Below are positions 48,619-59,469 of a stretch of 64,000 bases of DNA, in pieces. The notes beneath the pieces were generated by a model. It had not been told where the DNA came from and did not search any database. It saw only the letters and a list, made by a program, of their open reading frames with translations. Position 1 is the stretch's first letter; each line of letters opens with the position of its first letter. Both the position numbers and the translations under genes were made by a program. The DNA is from Niebla homalea (taxonomy: Eukaryota; Ascomycota; Lecanoromycetes; Lecanorales; Ramalinaceae): NCBI GenBank assembly GCA_019925105.1, contig JAHGAU010000020.1, forward strand, positions 959,501-1,023,500, written 5' to 3'.

Positions 48619-49968
48619 GATGGTGAAGGGTCTTGTTCTGCTGTAGCCACCAGAATGATACTTTTTTCTGGGCAGACAATACGCTGAAAACAGTGTCAGA
48701 TATGTCCAGCGTCTTGATACCTCCTTGCAAAGGTAGGTAAAATGCTAAAATGAACAGCGCCTTTGATGATTGAGGCTAAAGTGATTGGGAGTCAGACACC
48801 GGGGTAAGATCCGCCAGAAAATGAGAGCGATGATAAAAGATTCCTTCAAGGCTCAAGCTCACTGGAGCTTTGAGCCTTGGAGAGCTTGCTGGTTGACAGC
48901 TAAAGGCCGCTCGGCTGGCAAACGTCTTCTGATCACTGAGCTGCGCATCATATGAAACAATACCCGTATATGCGCGACAGCCTAGTTGGAACATTCATTC
49001 ACAATGCATTTCCGCCATATGACTTGGAGAGAGGTGACCCCGCTTGCGATAGTCCATACCGGCCTTGGGGAACAATGACGTCTGATAGACCTTGTGAAAG
49101 CTTGGACAATTTGGACTTCTGAATATCAGTTTTCGCCCGTTATTCATGGTGATGGAAATCGAGTATGATGTCACACGCTACATTGAGAACGGATTGAAAT
49201 ATGAGCTGTACCTCCTCAGAGAATGCAAATACAGTGGGAGGCTTCTGACTGATGATGCATTCGTGCGCCAGGTAAGGGGTCGACGGCTACTGCCTGGAGG
49301 TGAAGATTCTCTATCGAAGACAAGCTCGCGCAGCTTGAGATTTTCGTCGAGCGAGTAGGTAATCTGTATAAGGACGGCGCAGAATACCTCCAAGTACGCC
49401 CTGTCCTAGTTCTAGAGCATCCCAAGACGCAGTCGTGCTGTGACTGGAGTATTGCGCGGAATATTGACCTCGTCATAAGCATATGTTTTCAATTGATAGG
49501 TTTCAGGTTTCCTCTGTTCAATCACGTTCCAGCGCTCTTAGGTCTGAGTGCACAGTCGATATGCAAACAATGTGTAAGTATAGCTCTGAAAAGCCAATGG
49601 TATGTAGTCATATACCACCTTAATAGGTAAGAAGGGAAATGCCAACATTTCAACAGCTCTTTGACTCCAATATGCTGAAACGCACACGGTGAATTTTTCC
49701 AATATTTACATTCCTTTCGCAGCATTGCCTCACATCAAATTTATCTATATCTGTGCTGCTTCGCCAATCGAAGGGAACTGAAAAATTAGATAGAGTATTG
49801 TGCAATTGAATTTCTCTCGGCAATTCTTCGGCTACTCTAATGACGTCATCCCACATGTTGACCGCTCGGGCGCATCCCCGCCACATCGAACATTTTTCTG
49901 CCTTCATCCCCACGATCCTCGTTATATTTTATTTCTGTAAATATAACCATCTGCTCTCAAGTTTCATC
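48619..49968. other. Gene-free stretch with an inverted repeat
   Basis: Only short frames. 48847-48880 is a hairpin-forming inverted repeat (arms of about 14 bp, 4-nt loop, one bulged T). 49680-49960 becomes AT-rich before the next gene. Confidence 0.45.
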
Positions 49969-50481
49969 ATGTCAGCCTTCCAACAGCTCGGTGACCAGGA
50001 TGATCCAGACTACCCTCGCTCCTCCTTCCTGCAGACCACCTACGCCCGTGCGCTCCCCATTATCACCGAGCGCTACCCCAACATCGGTGTCGTCTACCTG
50101 ACTAAGATCTTCCGCGGGACCATTCACCCCTCCGCTCTGGTCTGGATGGACGTCGATCGCGAAATGGCCACCCCCGAGGAATCCTCCGACATCTCCCACT
50201 TGCTCTATTGCTTCGAGGTGTACGGGCAGATCATCTGCCTTTTTGCGGCGGATGGTTCCAGTGCGGCTCAGGTGCTGGAGCTGCAGGAGGCGTTGGCGGA
50301 TTATCGCATGCGACTACTGCGATTGGTCGGGTTCTGCACGTTTGAGAGCCTGAGGGCGTGGCATGGGGCGTTCTTGACAGAGGTCATTCACTCCGGACAG
50401 GATAAGCCAGAAGAATGGAGGCAGCGAAGGGAGGGTCTGACCAAACTGTTGACGAGGAAGCAGGTGTTTCCGGGCGCATGA
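49969..50481 (+). CDS. Hypothetical protein, 170 aa
   Basis: Not recognised. A single open exon from the ATG MSAFQQLGDQDDPDYP to TGA. The composition looks like a folded soluble protein: alternating hydrophobics in IGVVYLTKIFRGTIHPSALVW and ISHLLYCFEVYGQIICLFAA, then an amphipathic helix (AAQVLELQEALADYRMRLLRL) with Arg/Leu content, and a C-terminal basic helix (WRQRREGLTKLLTRK). No signal peptide; the hydrophobic stretches are too short or mixed to be membrane spans. GC-rich codon use and an AT-rich 5' flank support a real gene. Neighbouring genes do not suggest a role. Confidence 0.6.
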   Translation: MSAFQQLGDQDDPDYPRSSFLQTTYARALPIITERYPNIGVVYLTKIFRGTIHPSALVWMDVDREMATPEESSDISHLLYCFEVYGQIICLFAADGSSAAQVLELQEALADYRMRLLRLVGFCTFESLRAWHGAFLTEVIHSGQDKPEEWRQRREGLTKLLTRKQVFPGA

Positions 50482-50767
50482 GGCCTGTCACCTATTTGCG
50501 TCGATTTCTTCAATTATCCGTTATGTGTGCGGGAGGGCATTTGCTGACGTGAAAAGCGGCGCGGAGGATATAGTCGCCACAAAGCCAAATGGTCTCTTTT
50601 CCAGCCTTTGCTGCTCCTGTTTTACCAGGTCGTGCTGTCCGCTGCTTCAAAAGTGTACGAATGGATGAGGGGAACATATAAAGCTTTTGACAGTACGAAG
50701 CAAAAGCGAATCTCATGCAGTATCCAATCAAGATCACACGAGATATTGATCGCGAGTACTTCAACCG

Positions 50768-51358
50768 CTATGTTGTATTCACATGCGATTCATCTGTGTT
50801 TTCCCCTCCAACTGCCAGAACGCCACTCCCATTCCGCTGCGCCGAACCTGCTTCTTCCACCGGGTCCTCTGGCCTTCTTATAATAGTCAACTGCAGCCTC
50901 CTCCTCGATCCCAAGTCTACCTGCCCACCCCTGTGCGGCGGCTGAATGACACAATCCTTTGCGAGCCTGATCGCGCTCATGACCACATCCGCAAAGGAGT
51001 CGAGCTCATACTCGTCTTCTCTCTTCACATTTAGCACGAGCGCGCAAGACCCATAGTAGCGGACATAGGGCACCGCAACGTCAGTGGTCGCAGACCTTTG
51101 ACGCGACCAGATCAGGGCTTTTTCCATGTCCGGGTAAGTTGCCATTTGGTCCCTAATGATGTTGTGGCAGTCGGCGTAGATGATGGGCGGTTGCGATATC
51201 GTGGGGTCGGGGATAAAACAACCCCTGGGACTGAGGTCCGACAGATTGGAGGAGGGAACGGCCGGTATTGCATTGAGGACGACGTCTGGCAAGAGGTCAT
51301 TCGATGTGGTATTCGTGGCTCGGTTCGCGAGAAAAGGAAGAAGGACCGCCGGATTCAT
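50768..51358 (-). CDS. Putative secreted protein with four cysteines, 196 aa
   Basis: Start chosen at the ATG MNPAVLLPFLANRATNTT; the open frame extends four codons further but only from a TTG. The N-terminus is moderately hydrophobic and could be a short signal peptide cut near ANRA. Four cysteines are spaced through the mature part (GCFIPDP; YADCHNI; GSCALV; KDCVIQP), with the conserved-looking blocks IWSRQRS, VRYYGSCALVLNV and DSFADVVMSAIRLAKDCV followed by GGQVDLG. The pattern DC...WSR...GSC...CV...GG recurs in fungal secreted proteins of unknown function as I remember them. The C-terminus is basic and probably disordered. Function unknown. Confidence 0.6.
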   Translation of the reverse strand: MNPAVLLPFLANRATNTTSNDLLPDVVLNAIPAVPSSNLSDLSPRGCFIPDPTISQPPIIYADCHNIIRDQMATYPDMEKALIWSRQRSATTDVAVPYVRYYGSCALVLNVKREDEYELDSFADVVMSAIRLAKDCVIQPPHRGGQVDLGSRRRLQLTIIRRPEDPVEEAGSAQRNGSGVLAVGGENTDESHVNTT

Positions 51359-53813
51359 GATTGGTGACAAAACGAGTGGATAGACTGCAATACACGTGCG
51401 GTGGAGCGTTTACGCAGTCGCACGAGCATAGGCAGGCTTGAATAAATAATACTATCACCCTGCCCATTCAGTGGCGAGCAGTCGTTGCATCCTCATATGG
51501 AGTCTCTGCGGCTATGAAGGACAAATGCAGCTACAGGCGACAGGTCTCAGGGCGCACGAGCATTGATCCTAAAGCTTTTGAGTGACTGCGCAACACAGAC
51601 GAGACAGCTGTGAAGGACAAATGTGGCCAGTTTATTGACACAAGTGTACGCGCGTGAGCGCTGAACCGCAGCTCGTAAACTCTATGGGTGAGACATACAA
51701 GTCAACTGGATCAGCAAAGAGATCGTGCCAAGCGAAGATCGATGGAACAGCTGGCCAATATCCCCGAGATTTGGGGGTATCTCACTTGAGGTTCCATGAA
51801 GAAGAAAAACAGTCGTTATGCTGCCATCCGAATGAAAGATCTACTTGATCAATTGTAGGTTTCAAGAGTGGAAATGCAGAGTCTCACAGCTTCCATAAAC
51901 AACAGTGAGTGGAGACATTAACGAAAGGCCGAGTTAGCCTTCACTCTCCAGTGTACTTGTACAAAATACGTGGAATGGTCGTGCGTTGCAAACGTGCAGC
52001 AAAGATTTATCGATGCTTCACGTTGGCGTTGAATCCTTGAAAGACAGCAAGCTTGCTGGAACTCAAAGGAGAAACGCGACGTCTGTCTCGCTATTCTTGA
52101 TCTTCGCGATTGCTCGCGCTTGACTAGAGATCCGTGATGAGTGGAAAAACTAATATTACGCGCAGATTACGTCCAGAACTCTCAGGCATGTGTCTCTTTC
52201 AGTAGATGAATATTATTTCCTCAGACGAGGCTCCGAGGCCTACTCTGATAAAGCACCACCTGACTCTCAGTACATCAAATCTCATCAAGAGCGTGAGTGA
52301 AGACCGAGCGCCAGAAGTCTTCAATAATGTTCACCTCATGAATACTTGATCAAGCTGGCAGAACAGGAACCTTGATTTAATAGTTCCCAGCGTTTCTTCG
52401 AAACTCGGAGAGCCAAGATGAATGTAAATGCATTAGGCAGGATACGCAATGCAACTCAACTTTCTTGGGAACCAACAGGAGATCGAGAGGTGACTCCTCT
52501 CACCCGTTGGCCTCTCATCAAAAGATCTGAGAGCCGAGCTTTGAGAGCCGAGCCACCGTTAGAGCACTTTTGGAGAATGAAAGAGTAAGTGGTATGGGGG
52601 ACACTTTATTCTTCGGTAGCATTAGTTCCCTGAAATCCTCAGAATGCGGAATTGGTAGGACTGATCCTTGATTTTCGCTTCCTCATCGTTGACGGGTGGG
52701 TCCTTGCAATTAGCAGGAATGTCTTATGATTTTGGCAGCTTCTCTCGCGTCCACCATCATGCCTCGAAACGGCCCGCACGTCTTTTCATTCACGACCGAA
52801 AGTATTCGTGTTAACCATGTACACTGGACACCCGCTTTGGATCTCGCTCGTTTTCCAAACTGATTCGACAAAGCGTACCGTGGAGTTACCGCTCGGGTTT
52901 GGTATGGTGGAGTTGTAAAGATCACCAAGACGTTTTAATGTGCATACTTAAGGGCCGCTCCATAGCTCAGAATTACTAGAATTCCTCGAGAGCTGGAAGC
53001 AATATCATTAACTATCCCAAGAATTTGTGACATGTAAAGCTGTCAGGAAAGTGGTAGCTAACTGGGTGGGAGTTTTCAACTGGCATTGATAATGACCAGA
53101 GTTGGGTGCTCCATGTCAAGCCCACGGATAGCGAGTGAAGAAATGCATTAAGGACCTGACATTTTGATGTTGAAGACTATTTGAGTTTCGATCCAAATGA
53201 TTGAGGTAAAGTGCTCATTATTTTGAATTGAACAATTCCACTTGCATGGTGAGCTGGCTCCGTATCCTTTTCCGTATCCCTATCTTCCGTGGTAAGGGTA
53301 TGTTAGGCGACGAAAGAGAGTCCACTACAAGAAACCATTGGGGCTGCCCATTCCATTGTACAGAACATCGGACCTGCGCAATGCTCTAATGCTTCGTGCT
53401 TGGCGGAACTCCCGATGCAATGGTGCATCAGGCAGTTGCAATATTATCGATACTACTTGAATTCCAGCACCACAATAATATTGCTTCAATTAAGACCGAT
53501 CTTGCAGAAGACTACCTTGAATATTGATTACTGCGCTCAGAAGAGATGATGCATCTTTCGACTTCTCCCAAACAATAGCTGCTCGCGTGAATGAACCATG
53601 CGGATGATGAAGATGTCTTTTTGTGCGAGATGTTTCGGTCTCTGCCGAGACAATCATGTCGCTAATCGGGACTTCTTTGTTGTAAGCGCCGTATACGGGC
53701 CACTACATTTGAAGCGCCTCACGTCTACATTACACGAAGCCGAAATGGCATAAAACATATTATATGGCAGTCGATGATGAATCTGGCTAATATAACACAA
53801 AGCTTGGATAATC
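51359..53813. other. 2.4-kb gene-free region
   Basis: Normal base composition but no frame with recognisable protein character and no transposon motif. It contains an 11-bp direct repeat (GAGAGCCGAGC, twice, 52529-52554). It may hold the promoter of the next gene or ancient debris. Confidence 0.45.
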
Positions 53814-54391
53814 ATGCAGATCGCATTTCTGATGACATTTTTAGCTACTGGAATCGTACACTCCTTGCCATCCCAATCAGGAGGTCAGCTGAGCGCACGG
53901 AAGTAAGTACTCAAGTTTCTTCAATGACGCATAGCACTGTGTGTGTAATAGCGAGCTCTTGAGATGCGTTGCAACGTGATGAGAGGTATACTGATGCATG
54001 GCGACGCAGCCCACCCCCCTACACCTATCAAGTCTACCCCAAACCCCAATACCACATCGATGTCCAGACCGCGAGTTTAGCACTATTGATGGTTTTACGC
54101 AACATTGGCTACCAAGGTCGCGAGCCGACGGACCCAGTTCCCGCTGAGGGTTGGTCGTCCAAAGCAATCGTGATGTTCAAGTTTGAAAATCAGCCTGATG
54201 AAGAACCCCTTGAATTTCAAAATGTGGAGGCAACGATAACGGCCATGCGAGACTTCTACCACACGAAGAATGAGCCGAGCGGGGTCGATGTGGAGGTCTG
54301 GCATGGACCTGTGCTGATGGGGAAGGCAACGCTGAGACCAGACTATGACTTGTCATTGGGGGGGGATTCTTCTGTGCACACAGCAAAGTGA
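53814..54391 (+). CDS. Predicted secreted protein, 156 aa, two exons
   Basis: Exons 53814-53902 and 54010-54391 (471 nt) are joined by a GTAAGT..CAG intron; using this acceptor keeps the frame, while two nearer AGs give stops or a wrong phase. The N-terminus MQIAFLMTFLATGIVHS is a good signal peptide, probably cut before LPSQ. The mature part (about 139 residues) has no cysteine. It begins with a Pro/Tyr-rich segment (PPPYTYQVYPKPQYH) and continues as an alternating, probably beta-rich domain (AIVMFKFENQ; VDVEVWHGPVLMGKATL). Not recognised. The first exon encodes only the signal peptide and a few residues, a common arrangement in fungal secreted genes. Candidate effector by size and location; function unknown. 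Confidence 0.6.
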
Positions 54392-54461
54392 TGAACTATG
54401 GCTTGTATTTGCGCAGTGATCCCTCTACAGAAAGGAAAAGGTCTGCGATTTGATTGCTGAA

Positions 54462-55348
54462 TCAATCCCACTTCTTGCCAATCTCGTTATCCATTACATT
54501 GCGAGGAAAGTCCTCTTCACCTAAAGCTGTGGTGTGTGACCATGGCTTAGAACTGTTCTCCTTTCTGATCACACCCGCGAAGCAAGATGACCACCCAGTA
54601 CGAGGATAGTGTTTGATCACATCTTCCACGGTTGTTTGGTGAAGGAGGTCAGCGCGCAGGCCCGTGTTGTCTGATTTGATCAGTCTCATAGTCCTCACAA
54701 TTTCTGTCATGAGGAAATTGGTGTTTGCACAATCAAAGTACATACCCAGAATTGTGGCGAGCTGAATCAGCTGCCCCAAAGTCGTGATTTTCCCGCCAGT
54801 CCCTATGTCTTGATGCCTGATGACCGCTTCCGCTACGGCTTCCACCTGCTCAATCGGCGCAGCGAATTCCACACCCTGGAGGACATTCAGGGCCAAAAGG
54901 CCACCGTAGAATTCAAACGACATGCGAGTTGCACTAATGTTCTTGTCGGTAGTTCCTATATCGTGGAGGAGGCATGTAAGGAGGTACGTCTCTGAAGAAA
55001 GCTCCCAGTCGGGGAAGTAGATGGTCTGGATTGCGCGACCTGAGGTGGCAGTGTAAGAATAGTGCCGAGCTTGGAGAACAAAGAATAGAAGATCTCTCAT
55101 GTGGGAGACCTCGACTTAAGATACGACTAACCATAATGGTAGACGCGCATGCTATGGTTGAATGTCTGCTCATTGAGCTCTTCTTTCGCGTAAGTGATCA
55201 TTTTCTTCGCCAGGGGAGTGCTTGGCGTTGCGTTCTCATCGACTGTGATGGCTCTTGACAAGCCAGCTCTCCTGTCCTTGTCTTTCAGCAACAAGTCTGC
55301 ATTTAGCGGGACAGCCGTCCAGCCATGGATGCCATGTGGCTCTGTCAT
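54462..55348 (-). CDS. Cyanamide hydratase-like HD-domain protein, 264 aa
   Basis: Exons 55348-55132 and 55039-54462 (795 nt). The sequence follows fungal cyanamide hydratases (Myrothecium Cah, yeast Ddi2/Ddi3), which hydrate cyanamide to urea. Visible features are the GWTAVP start region, NHSMRVYHYG with His65, the metal-binding pair LLHDIGT (His98-Asp99), TRMSFEFYGG, AVIRHQDIG and LGQLIQLATILGM. FPRTGW-like HYPRTGWSS and RKENSSKPWSHTT close the domain. These include the zinc ligands and the helical HD core. Length is near the family's usual 240-260. Cytosolic, no signal peptide. The natural substrate in most fungi is unproven. Its stop is 70 bp from that of the convergent secreted-protein gene. 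Confidence 0.9.
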
Positions 55349-56174
55349 GATGACTATGATGAGGAGCCAGTGGATCTATACGTAGAGGTCATGCGATCAT
55401 TGAAAGTGCAGGCAGTGGTGCTAGATACACGATGCTGATACAATCGTCATGGAGTATACCGTATTCCGTTTATTGTCAATCGCTATGTAAGCGCCGTCGA
55501 AGAAAAGAATTGCCTTCCTAATCTCTCTCCAGCGCCGCGACTTGTCAAGTTTCCGTTTGGTATGACGTTATTGCCTCAGTCCCTCAAAGCGTGTGTGGAC
55601 GGCTTCGCCGCAGTCTAAGCCACTTCGAATTTAGCCCTTTCGGCTAAAGCCGGGCTTATCGCCGCCGCGGTCCCACATAAGGCCGGACCCGGACAGGCTT
55701 AGATACGGGCACGTAAACTCGGCAGATCCATATCCACATTGTTGCAAATTCCCCTCATTCAACATTCTGAACCTTAATGGCCGATTCATGAACACGATTC
55801 GTCTGCCTCCCATGAATTTCCAGGTGAAGAAAATCGTCGCGGGCTTTCGCAGACTATGCTGGCGTGAGCGGCCTCAACATCGACTCAGCCACCTGATCAA
55901 GTTCAGTAGGTGAGACAATTAATGCGAGCAATAGCATTGCAGGGAGACACATGCCTGCAGTGTCGCTGTCCCGTAGTGATTGATATTGCGGTGTAATTAG
56001 ACCGCCACATTTTGATGCCTTCATTCAAGACTGCCAGGTGGCACGATTCTATCAGCGGCTGTTGTCAATGGTCTTTTCGTCGCAATCTTCGACCTGGAAG
56101 GCAGCGTCATTAATCTCGCTTTGCCAATGAGAGCTACAAGTCATCGCCGCTGTGCTCGACACGGCCCTGTTGAC
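55349..56174. other. Gene-free stretch
   Basis: Upstream of the HD-domain gene; a GC-rich patch at 55600-55720 but no gene recognised. Confidence 0.4.
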
Positions 56175-56843
56175 TTACAGAAAGGCTCGAAGCATGCCTA
56201 TTGCTACAAGCATTTGCAGCCATTGCGGCACGAGATCAAGTGCCCACCGGAATGTCCCCCAAGCATACCCACCACCAAGCTTACCGAGAGCGCCAATCTC
56301 TGGATGAAGGAAGCCATCCCATTTCTCTCGCTCATGCCAGTTACCGTCGAAAACGAGCTCCTGAACCTCGGCGTCGAAGGTGGTTCCATTCATGTGTCCA
56401 GATGTATTCAACGGGATCCGCCTCCACTCTCTCACCGGATAGGACAGTGGGGGATGGAAGTATTGCAGAATATGCATAATCGCAGGTGGCCTCAAGAGCC
56501 ATGCATGACAGAGAATAGGGCTGATCTCACAGGACAGTATAGCGCATCTCAAGTTTGTGGAACTTGACTTTGGATGTTTGGACCAGTCCTGGCTAGCGAT
56601 AGACAAATCTGTCCGATGGGATAAGTCCTCCATAGCCTTTGCCAAATTCAAATTGGAGAGTGCAAAGATCACTGTCTGTTCATGATGAAAATTCTGGTTT
56701 TGGTTGGCGAAAAGTGATGTCCAATTGTCAAACCTGAGAGGAATGCAGGATGAGGGAGCACTGAAAGAGACATTGATTTCCGTGCAGATAGAATGGTGCA
56801 AAAGCAGGGCCAGGGTAAGAATAACCAAAGCAAAGCGGTTCAT
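56175..56843 (-). CDS. Hypothetical protein with signal peptide or anchor, 222 aa
   Basis: Not recognised. The open frame extends 12 codons further, but only from a TTG; the ATG at 56843 starts MNRFALVILTLALLLHHSIC, a strong signal peptide or anchor. A Cys follows at SSC, then N-glycosylation-type sites (NWT, NTS, NGT). A second hydrophobic stretch (WALDLVPQWLQMLVAIGML) sits at the extreme C-terminus. The region after about residue 95 is Ser/Cys/Pro mixed and may contain an unrecognised intron, so the C-terminal half is uncertain. It is divergent from the phosphate permease gene, sharing 774 bp. Confidence 0.45.
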   Translation of the reverse strand: MNRFALVILTLALLLHHSICTEINVSFSAPSSCIPLRFDNWTSLFANQNQNFHHEQTVIFALSNLNLAKAMEDLSHRTDLSIASQDWSKHPKSSSTNLRCAILSCEISPILCHAWLLRPPAIMHILQYFHPPLSYPVREWRRIPLNTSGHMNGTTFDAEVQELVFDGNWHEREKWDGFLHPEIGALGKLGGGYAWGTFRWALDLVPQWLQMLVAIGMLRAFL

Positions 56844-57617
56844 TATCCAGTATGTTCCAAAGGTTCGCGAAACTACCAAAGGACTTCGAGAAATAAAGCA
56901 TTCATCAATTCGATTAGATCAAAGATCCCGACGGCTTATGACAACTCCTGGTTGGGCGCCAAGCTACCATTCGAGATTGTACAGCCTAGGCGGAAGAAGG
57001 GGACCTGCCCAACAGCCAATGTGCTCGACCAGTGCGACCACGTGGGCGCCCAGCCTTGGAATTAGAATATGCACCTTGCGGCGCTTGGCGCTTGGCGCTT
57101 GGCGTCTGACAATTGGGATCTCATTATCTTACTTGCACTTTCTCCCTCCTACATTGCGGTGGATCAGGCAAGTGATTTCATTGGGCGATGGCTCACCACT
57201 TGTTCGCCGATCCACGAGACCGACTCAGACCTCGGCGAAGCCATTCACAAAAAGAGTGAAGTCTGAATGATAGCTTTTGCTAACCTATCCCTCGACCGTT
57301 ACCCAACTTCGGCTGGTAGAGGGGATTCGAAATCTGGCCTCTCATAATGCTTCCTCCCTGCACGTTCTGCAATCTTCGCCCGATCTTAGGAGTGGGTGCC
57401 AAGAGATTTGAGTACATTTCATCGCTGTCTGACTTGGTTGTGTCGCCACCCAGTCTCAAATAAGAAAGTCATGATCTGCTTCTTTGATATCCTGGGAACT
57501 CTTTCTGGACATCACTGCTGTACTCATACTTGACCCGCGTTACAACAATCGTCACAGATTTTACAATTGCGAACTCCAACCCTTCTGAATACTACTACAG
57601 CTCAGTTCGGACTCGAG
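56844..57617. promoter_or_regulatory. Divergent intergenic region upstream of the phosphate permease
   Basis: Includes a 7-bp tandem repeat (GCGCTTG, three copies, about 57080-57100) and a CACGTGGG motif listed separately. No coding sequence recognised. Confidence 0.4.
57039..57046 (+). promoter_or_regulatory. CACGTGGG, candidate Pho4/NUC-1-type site
   Basis: Basic helix-loop-helix regulators of phosphate starvation (yeast Pho4, Neurospora NUC-1) bind CACGTG followed by G. This copy is 579 bp upstream of the PiT permease ATG. CACGTG also occurs elsewhere in the window with other flanks, so this is suggestive only. Confidence 0.35.
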
Positions 57618-59469
57618 ATGGCTAAGATGCATGATCTTGATTGGCTTTTCGCCATAGGTGTCATCTTTTTCATATTTTCATTGTGGGGAATCGGTGCGAA
57701 TGTAAGAGGCCAGGTTTTCACTCATACGACAATCAGAGCTGACCAACACATCAATACAGGATGTTGCAAACTCGTATGCGACCTCAGTCAGCTCAAAGTC
57801 CTTGACGCTTATCCAAGCCGGCTGTCTCGCTACTATCACCGAGTTTGTTGGAGCTATCGCTTTGGGACAAGACGTTACTGCCACAATACGAAATGGAGTT
57901 TTCGCGATCAAGCCTTTCAAAAATTCACCTGGTGTTTTGATCCTTGCCATGGTTGTGGCGGAGATTGGTATGTGGCTGCGTAATAGACTAAGAGAGACCT
58001 CTGCTAATGAAACCAGGCTCGGCCACCTGGCTTGCCATCTGTACCTCATTGGGATTCCCAGTAAGCACAACGCAATCGATCGTGGGCGCCTTGGTCGGCG
58101 TGGGAATTGCCGCGGACATCTCAGTCTCGTGGAATTGGAAGAAAGGAAGTGTTTCCCAAATTGCTGCCTCTTGGGCCATCGCACCATGTATTGCTGCTGC
58201 TTTTGGAGCCCTTATTTTTATGAGTATCAAGATGCTCGTCCACTCGCGCAACGACCCCATGAAGTCTGCCCTGCGCGCCATTCCGTTCTACTACGCTTTG
58301 ACAGCTGGTATACTCACACTGTTCATCGTCATCAGTGGTGGCCACGGCATTCCCACTCTAGAAGAGATGGGCGCCGGCGAAGCATGCGGTATCATCATCG
58401 GTGTCTTTGTCGCTGTTTGGATCATCTCAGCCCTCTTTTTCCTACCCTATTATTGGCGCAAGTAGGTCTCGTGAGCCAGTCGCATTTGAAGGACCTGTCA
58501 AGCTGAATTTCATGCAGATTGGTCAAAGAAGATCGCCGCCTTCGGATTTGGCACATACCAATGGGCCCATTGTTATGGCGAGATGGTTACACTTTGTATG
58601 CCCCCGGCAATCCGGCTACAGAAGTCGTGCCCGATTATTACAGCTCAGAGTTTGTGGGCAAGCAATCGAACGATGGATCCACCTCAAGCCTTGACAGTGC
58701 CCCACACACCGAGAAACAAGCCCATGCGGACGTTAATTCAGACACTGATGAAAATCGTCACCACCAATCAGAGATAGCACGAACCAAAGAGGTCAAAGCT
58801 GTGGATTCTCTACCCTGGGCTCATCCCAAACGCATCTTTGCCACCCTCAAGCTCGTCCTGACCTACGGCATCACTCGCGACATCATAGCCCATCAATCTC
58901 GAGGCCTCGACGATGTCCACAAGCGCGCCCCCGTCTACGACAACAAGGTCGAGCACCTCTGGACCACTGCTCAAGTCTGCTCCGCCATGATCATGTCTAT
59001 TGCTCATGGCGCCAATGACGTGTCCAACGCCATCGGACCCTTTACCACTGAATATGAGACATGGCGCTCGGGTGTCACTTCTGCCAAGACAGACACTCCG
59101 ATCTGGATCAAAGCCGTTGGCGGTCTCGGGTTGGGCTTTGGCTTCTGGACCTTTGGATATCACATCATGCGCAATCTAGGTAATCGCATTACTAAGCATT
59201 CGCCCACGCGCGGATACAGTATGGAACTCGCAGCGGCCATCACAGTTCTGTTGGCCTCTCGTCTAGGCTTACCGGTTAGCACTACGCAGTGTATCACTGG
59301 GGCAATCATTGGTGTTGCGCTGACCAATTGGGACCTGAAGAGTATTAATTGGAAGCAGCTCGGCAAGATCTTTCTAGGATGGGTCCTTACGGTACCCTGT
59401 GCAGGACTCATTGCTGGGATCATCATGGGGATGGCGTTGAACGTGCCGCATTGGGGACCAAGGCCATAA
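57618..59469 (+). CDS. PiT-family phosphate permease (PHO-4/Pho89 type), 562 aa
   Basis: A cation-coupled high-affinity phosphate transporter of the plasma membrane. Exons 57618-57701, 57760-57967, 58017-58461, 58518-59469 (1689 nt, phases match). Both inverted repeats carry the family signature, GANDVANS (across intron 1) and GANDVSNAIGP, and each has PVSTTQ (FPVSTTQSIVGA; LPVSTTQCITGA). About ten to twelve hydrophobic segments surround a hydrophilic central loop of about 150 residues rich in Ser, Asp, His and Gln. Start: ATG reading MAKMHDLDWLF. Neurospora pho-4 and yeast PHO89 are the named relatives. Induction by phosphate starvation is likely by homology and is supported weakly by the upstream CACGTGGG. 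Confidence 0.94.

Noticed and set aside
57077..57103. 7-bp tandem repeat (GCGCTTG, three copies)
   Set aside because: Too short for a minisatellite claim and no link to a known regulator.
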